From positions 155,839 through 219,838 of the forward strand of contig JASANC010002070.1 in assembly GCA_030248135.1 (NCBI GenBank): 64,000 nucleotides of DNA, in the 5' to 3' direction. A model generated the notes under the pieces. It did no database searches. It saw only the letters and a program-made list of their open reading frames with translations, and was not told the origin of the DNA. Source of the DNA: Theristus sp. LFF4_11 (lineage: Eukaryota > Nematoda > Chromadorea > Monhysterida > Xyalidae). Shown one piece after another: positions 58,444 through 64,000 of the stretch. The stretch's first letter is position 1. Each line of letters begins with the position of its first letter. A program made the translations under genes and the position numbers.

Positions 58444-59953
58444 CAGTCCCGTTCTGCAGTTGTGTCACTTGGAGCATAACTTATTCATAAATGTATGAAT
58501 CAGTATGTTTATTATGTTTTCTTCAGTTTATGATTCTGTTTTTCTGCAGTTTTGTGCGCAGAAGTTTTCGTTTTCTGAACTGAATATGCTATATATAAAT
58601 GCCTTTGGCAGCTTTTGCCATTGTAACTTTTCGACGAATTTTAAGTGCGATTTGTTCGTTTTGTTCAGCTACCACCGTGATAATCAGATAGATTTAGATT
58701 TCTTCATTATATTTGTAGAAATGAAATGTATACTAGCCATGTATTTCTTGTGATCTCTTGGTTTCAAAGTGAAGCTTCGTGCTATTCAGTTTTTTTTCAT
58801 TAAAGAGGGAGAGGACCACCTCCACCATACATGTATGATCTTTTATTTTGGTTCTGGGACTCAATGCGCGCGTAGATGGGTAAGCAGTCTCATGCATAGC
58901 GCGGGAATTCAAAATTGGTAATGTGATCCGAGACCCCTTAATAAGGCCAGGTCACTTAGGCTATTCTGAACCACATAAAGATTGAAACTAGTTTCCTTTC
59001 ACGTCTACAACCGCATTGAGTCGCAGGTCTTGAAGAAAAGATAATATGTGCTTTTAAATATGAAGCCGTACGATTTTTTCTACCACTTTCGTCTGATGAT
59101 TTTTTCAGCACCAATCTTTGATAGTCGAATCTTAAACGATGATCTGAAATTTGGCTGCCATTGGGTTGTACTCAGAATCAGAGCACATTTTTATGTTCAC
59201 TGTTTTAAAATACACGGAATGGCCGAGTAAACATTGCAGCTTTTTTCAGGATGTAAAGATTGCGTGAAATTTGATCAAGAATCAAAGAAAAAACGTTTAG
59301 TACCTATTCTATTCATTCTTTCTCAATTGCACACACGATTGGGAATTATCTTGGCATTCTTGGATAAGAAAACTTTTAGTCTGCAACTGATCCCGCCTTG
59401 ATGGAAAATATGAGGACTGCCTTGTTTATTCGGCCATATTTTAGCTTGACTTTTTCGGTTTTTATATTCTGAAATAGACATTATTTAAAAAAAATTTCTT
59501 GTTGAAAGTTGAAAGTTTTATCGAAACGGAAACGTAGATTCTTTGCTCATTTGATGCTATCAATAAACTTCGAAGCTGTTTACCGATGATGATTGTACCC
59601 GTTCCAAGCTCATACTGCAAGAAAAATTTCACAAAACTCCGGTGTTATGTGCGATGCTTTGATGATTGCTTTTCCATCTTTGTTACACTGTACTAGTCAA
59701 ATTTCAACCTGCTTATGTTTTTCTAGTGTATTTGCCTTTGCCTATCACAGAAATAAAAATTGTGCACACGACGTTCTGATACTGTCTTTTATGCACTGAA
59801 AATGCTTTTTATTCAGGTTCAAACTATTCAAAAATGCAGAATACAGAAATGCGGAAATACAGAAAAAAAGGAATAAAAAGTATTCGACAATATACACTGT
59901 AGAATGAAACAGAAAAAAATCAGGTCTTGAATGAACCAATCAACCATTCAGCA
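58444..59953. other. Convergent intergenic region
   Basis: Lies between the 3' ends of the EGF-motif gene and the next minus-strand gene. It holds a copy of the dispersed repeat at 58837-58918 and a partial one near 59008-59048. No gene supported. Confidence 0.4.
58837..58918 (-). repeat. Dispersed ATTGAGTCTCGGGACC repeat, inverted copy
   Basis: Contains TTTATTTTGGTTCTGGGACT, GCGCGCGTAGATGG and CATGCATAGCGCGGGAATTC; about 80% like 54910-54992 by eye. Confidence 0.6.
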
Positions 59954-61249
59954 TCATGGATTCGATTGCGTGGGCGCCACCAGAGCCACCCATCGTTGTT
60001 GCTCCCTGAGTCCGTCGCACAGAGTTGGCGCACCGCCCAGCACGTCAACCGACCAATCAGCACAAGTCACTATCAGTGCCGGTCCTGTCGTTCCTCCTTG
60101 GGTAATTTCATTCAACTGTTGACTGCATTGCGCAGAAATTACGGTTGGAAAGTCATCGGTTGACACGTCATCGTCAATAGGATAACCACTTCTGTAGGTC
60201 ACTTGATACCGACACGATCTGTCTTCGGTTCGGTACAACTGACGTTTGCTCCAGACGATCAGCGGATGTAACGTTCGTTTCAAGGGGGCGCCAAACTTTC
60301 GGTACGCAACGGTGAACAGTAGCAACACCAGTGCCATGATGAGCAGACTGCGTGTGAACGAATACAATTAATAGTTTTATGCTGCATTTGACCAACCAAC
60401 ACTTTGGAAAAGGTTTTGACGAGATGATGTGGAACTTACTGAATGAAAAACCTTGCCCACGCAAACTGACAACAGTCAACGTCGCAACAGGCACCATCAC
60501 AACTGAAAAAAAAACTCGAAAGTTTTTGATAAAAGTTTTCAACGCTTTAGTTCATTGTTCCTTGTATTGCCCCTTCCCCCAAAGGTACTCCACGCCACTA
60601 ATGTTACACGTTTAAACAGGATTAGGATTATGGAATGGATTCCCTTCCCTGGAGTGGTCACGTGCCCCTATTTGCTCATGCACCGCACTTCTAAAAATGC
60701 TTGGCTTAGGCAGAACAGAATGAGGTTCAAGCTTTGATTAGGATTAGGTTTAGGATATATTCTGAGAATTTTTATGAAACCATTATACTCGCCGCGTGTG
60801 GGGGTTTTGTTTTTCGCTAAAAATGTGAAACGCGCGCAGCAAACTCACAGAAAATGAGCGGTAAGAATCCCATCGGTGGTTGATGGAAGATCAGGCAGCA
60901 TCAACAGATCAGCCATGTCAGAGGCAGAATCGTTTGTCGAAACAATGCTTTCATTCGATACAGCAACAACACACAGAGGAGCGGACTAAATTTAAAAACA
61001 AAAAACAAAAAAAAACACTGAGAGAAACAACGACGGCTGGTTTTTTTCACCATCGCATCATACCGAGTGCCAGCGACTTGCGTCGACTGTTTCGTTGTCC
61101 GCAGTGCCGATGTAATAGGTGCGATCGAGACGATTCACGAGATGGACGGGCATCGAGTCATTCACTAGGAAATCGAAAAGCTGCATCGAAAGGCGATCGC
61201 TCACTTCCGACAATCGCAGCTCGCCGGTTTCACGATTATGGAACAGCAT
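59954..61249 (-). CDS. Single-pass membrane protein, family not recognised
   Basis: Minus-strand exons 61249-61064, 60985-60849 and 60347-59954 join in matching phases (0, then 2) into 238 residues. The ATG has AAAA before it. Residues 1-107 form a polar domain with MLFHNRETGELRLSEVSDRL, HLVNRLDRTYYIGTADNET and an acidic/Ser stretch. A membrane segment follows (FLLLIMALVLLLFTVAY), then a basic stop-transfer region (RKFGAPLKR) and a tail of about 110 residues; stop at 59954. No signal peptide is seen, so either a 5' exon is missing (an acceptor lies just upstream of the ATG) or the protein inserts by its internal segment. A possible cassette exon at about 60450-60507 has splice sites but would shift the frame, so I left it out. 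Function unknown. Confidence 0.6.
60599..60755 (+). repeat. Dispersed repeat with TTAGG tract, copy 2
   Basis: Matches 23533-23697: ATGTTACACGTTTAAACAGG, GGATTCCCTTCCCTGGAGTG, GCTCATGCACCGCACTTCTA, then GGCTTAGGC and GATTAGGATTAGG units. It lies in an intron of the preceding gene model. Confidence 0.7.
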
Positions 61250-61904
61250 TTTTTTCACTGATCACTTTTGCGTCACTTTTACTCAATTTTTATCCCATTG
61301 AACGGATTCTGCACACCAGCTGATATTGATGCCAGTGGGTTCTTTCACGTGCATTCCATGTTGCCATGAACACCACAGCCACGCATTTGTTCTGGAGTCA
61401 AAAATAAGCGGTGGTCATTTCATTCGACTGCCATATCCACGTTTCATTTATCTCTGTTTTCAAGTAAAAACTTTGCAGCACATCCGAAACATAAAAAAAA
61501 TAGAAAAGACAATAAAAAAAACATTATGAGCTTGCATTTTCAAATGTCCAGTACTGGAAAAAAACAACAGGGATTCTGCAACTGCGGGGGGGATCACCAA
61601 TTTACACAGTTAAGTTTCAAAAGCCAAGGGTTTATGGAGGTCAGGACATTTTCGAGTAATCACCTGCATATTTTTTGTCTCAGCAGCAGACCGAATGCAG
61701 ACTCATAACATTTTTGAACCCGCGTTGATGATTCGACAACTTAAACGAGACAATACTGAAACACAAGAACCCAATATTTGAAAGATCTTGAAGAAATTTC
61801 AAGTGGAGAGATAGAAAGATGACACAAGTGAACATGGTAAGGCGCAAGACGAATCGAAGCACAATGACGAACTGCAACAAACCGGCAACAAATCCAAACC
61901 ACTT

Positions 61905-63941
61905 TCATAATCTTCTCTCTTGCATGAAAACAGTGGTGGTCGGTCTAGTCCTGGCCGGGTGGTATGGATCAAAAATGCCAATCGGCGAATCAAACTGCGC
62001 CGTCTGCGGCGTTGCGTACATGGACGAGCAGCCACTTGGTGGCCTCATTGCTGGTGTCACCGTGCATGCATTGTTATTGTTATTATTGTTGTTATTGTTC
62101 GTATTCATCGGGTTTGCACTGCTCTGGTTGCCGTTATTAGTCGACAGATCCAATGGAACAGCACCACTATTGCTGTTATTATTTCCGTTCGGGAGGAATT
62201 TCGTTGCGCGATGGTCGAGTGTGCTGCCACCGGTGAAGATGTCGCACAGGAACTGCTGCGGCTGGCTGCTCAGCGGGCGTGCGTGTGCCGGCGGGTCGGG
62301 CGGCGTCGCGGTGACGTCACGCTGACGCTCGTTGCCGCTGCCGCCGCCGCCGTGCTCCGGCAAGCGCCGGAAACAGTAGAACAACACGACGATCACCGAA
62401 AGCAACGCGACCACGCCGAGCCCGACGGCGGTGTGCGTCCAGATTTCACGATTGTGGTCGCCGTCGACCGACGGTTCCGTGAGGTCGACCGTTTGCCTGT
62501 CGACGTCCGCGATGTCGTACGGACGATACGTGACCGTCGGCGTTGCGGCGGCCGCGCGCGACCGTGACCGACTGCCCGCAACGGGACGGATCGTTCGTTG
62601 CGCCGCCTGAAACGCACAGTCAGTCAGACAGTGTTTATTCTGCAGTGCACGGCATGATACCAGAGAAGGGTAAGACACCATGAGTAGGTAAGCCAAACAG
62701 GCGAGCACATTCGGTGAAATAAAAAAACATCGTACACACGTCTCCGTATCGCGTGCTGTTCACACAGTATCATCGAAGTTCAGCGTAGCGTATCGCAAAA
62801 TGAAGAATGAACGAATTATGCGAAAGTCACAGAAGTGCGGACGGCGTTTTGTCTTTGTCAGAAATTCCGTGAAGCACGTCTAACTTGTTGGTTATGCTGC
62901 TGCAACGCCGCGGTGACGCGTTCCGCCAGGTCCGGGTTGTGTCGCACGAACGCCTCCAGCAGATCGCCGGGCATCAACGCCAGGTCCAACGGGCGTCCGG
63001 AGGCGATCTGCTGCAGCAGCTCTGGGGGCAGCCGGCCGAGGTCGAAGTCGGGCGGCAGACGACTCATCAGTTCCTCAGCGGGCACGCCGGTGATGAGAGC
63101 CGGCGCTGGTGCTTTGTTGTCGGTGAGCTCGCTCTTGGCCGTGATGATGCTTGCGGCGTTCGTCGATGGCCGCGGCGACGTTGAGTCTTGGTAGCCTGTA
63201 ATCGCTGTGGCATTTATTGTCAATTTTTAGATTCTGCGACTGTAGACGTATAGAAAGGAAACTAGTTCCCAACTGTTTGTGGCAATTAAAAATGGCCTAT
63301 TATCGTTACAGGAAGACCGCGTGCACAAAAGTTTCACGCGTTGGGGAAAAGCCGGACACCAAACCAGACGCATGACGTCATCCGACGTCTTTCGTCAGCT
63401 ACCGTAACCCAATTTTGAATTCCCGCGGATTCTTGAAACGTTTTTCCTATCCCTGTGTGCAAAGGCATAGAGAACCGGGACCAAAATGAAAGATAATAAG
63501 TGATTTGGGGTAACTAAAGATAACTTAGCCAATTTTGAACTCCCTCGCCATGCATGAAACTGGTTTACCTATCTACATGAATGTATGCGCGTATTGAGTC
63601 TCGGGACTAAAAGAAAAGATCATACTAGGATCACTGATTTACTAATATTAATACTAAACGACATCATGTTCAACATGAGTGCAACGGTGCACGGGCTCAC
63701 CTGCCGTGGTGTTGCCACGCGCAGCAAGCAGCTGATGTAGCAGCTCGGTCGGCATCTGCTGTGCGACGTGCGTTGTCGGTGGCTGCGGCGCGTTCGTTGC
63801 ACCGGGCGCCGCGTTCTGCAGTGCCGGATGATTTGCCGTCAGCTTCTGCATGTATCGCTTGACAATCCGGTCAAGGGTGGCGCGCGGTATGCCCGGTATG
63901 GTGCCGCCGTTCAGGACGTGTCGGATGACACCCGGTGGAAT
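61905..63941 (-). CDS. Single-pass membrane protein with repeated Leu/Pro-rich extracellular motifs, 3' part (5' part off the right edge)
   Basis: Minus-strand exons 63941-63701, 63195-62885 and 62606-61905 join in matching phases (1, then 0), giving 417 residues to the stop at 61905. The N-terminal part repeats short related blocks: IPPGVIRHVLNGGTIPGIP, MPTELLHQLLAARGN, LPPDFDLGRLPPELLQQIAS and MPGDLLEAFVRHNPDLAERV. An Arg/Ser-Ala linker leads to one membrane segment (AVGLGVVALLSVIVVLFYCF), then a basic stop (RRL) and a tail of about 150 residues. The tail holds a run of 10-11 Asn encoded by an AAT/AAC microsatellite (62062-62102) and ends VFMQERRL. The first acceptor (63942-63943) shows more exons upstream, presumably with the signal peptide. 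I do not recognise the family; the repeats suggest an extracellular interaction surface, which is only an inference. Confidence 0.7.
62062..62102 (-). repeat. AAT/AAC microsatellite coding poly-Asn
   Basis: Trinucleotide tract in the last exon of the membrane protein gene at the right edge, read as a run of about 10 Asn in its cytosolic tail. Length variation between individuals is likely. Confidence 0.85.
63411..63503 (+). repeat. Dispersed ATTGAGTCTCGGGACC repeat, diverged copy
   Basis: Contains TTTTGAATTCCCGCGGATTC and AGAACCGGGACCAAAATGAA; a weaker version of the copy at 63530-63623, in the intron between the first two exons of the edge gene. Confidence 0.5.
63530..63623 (+). repeat. Dispersed ATTGAGTCTCGGGACC repeat, direct copy
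   Basis: Contains CATGCATGAAACTGGTTTAC, CTATCTACATGAATG and GCGTATTGAGTCTCGGGACT, followed by AAAGAAAAGATCAT. It is the fullest forward copy of the family in the window. Confidence 0.65.
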
Positions 63942-64000
63942 CTAGTTTTACATAAGTTTTTGAATAATTTTTAAGACTAGTTTCTTTCAGGCATTGACTG

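Noticed and set aside
60174..60542. Minus-strand 122-codon frame overlapping the last exon of the 59954-61249 gene
   Set aside because: The other frame gives a membrane segment and joins in phase with the upstream exon; this one needs an unspliced intron.

Overview
This window looks like a piece of an animal nuclear genome with intron-rich genes. Splice sites are GT..AG with mostly T-rich acceptors (many read TTTCAG or TTGCAG). Several conserved proteins can be rebuilt exon by exon with matching intron phases. The gene set (a heparan-sulfate 3-O-sulfotransferase, an MFSD14-type transporter, a KCNQ1-type potassium channel, a ZYG-11 ubiquitin-ligase receptor) is metazoan. Compact introns and scattered TTAGGC/TTAGGA-like tracts suggest a nematode, but I cannot fix the species and treat this as an inference.

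Layout. 5168-5553 (-): first coding exon of an HS3ST gene that runs off the left edge. 5.6-13.2 kb: intergenic, including a dense cluster of nested repeats with long G or C runs and three hAT-like non-autonomous transposons. 13226-18226 (+): complete MFSD14/HIAT1-like transporter, 11 coding exons. 19721-22536 (+): four-transmembrane protein I do not recognise, 8 exons; one intron holds a C-rich foldback element carrying a perfect 141-bp copy of part of a downstream exon of the same gene. 24254-28449 (+): complete KCNQ1/KQT-3-like channel, 14 coding exons. 29080-30063 (+): small secreted protein with a decapeptide repeat. 30716-40523 (-): complete ZYG-11 homolog, 15 exons; one intron holds a 3.3-kb foldback element. 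41.3-54.1 kb: gene-poor block with 172-bp and 149-bp tandem repeats, a 1-kb inverted-repeat element and a 1.7-kb palindromic mariner-type composite. 54181-58443 (+): EGF-motif single-pass membrane protein. 59954-61249 (-) and 61905-63941 (-): two further single-pass membrane proteins, the second running off the right edge.

The genes are unrelated in function and show no operon-like clustering. What ties the window together is the repeat landscape: four copies of one hAT-like family with 8-bp target duplications (two of them 30-40 bp upstream of start codons), mariner/Tc1-type elements, TTAA-flanked elements, G/C-run repeats and satellites. Gene models come from reading frames, splice sites and recalled family sequences, without transcript data.
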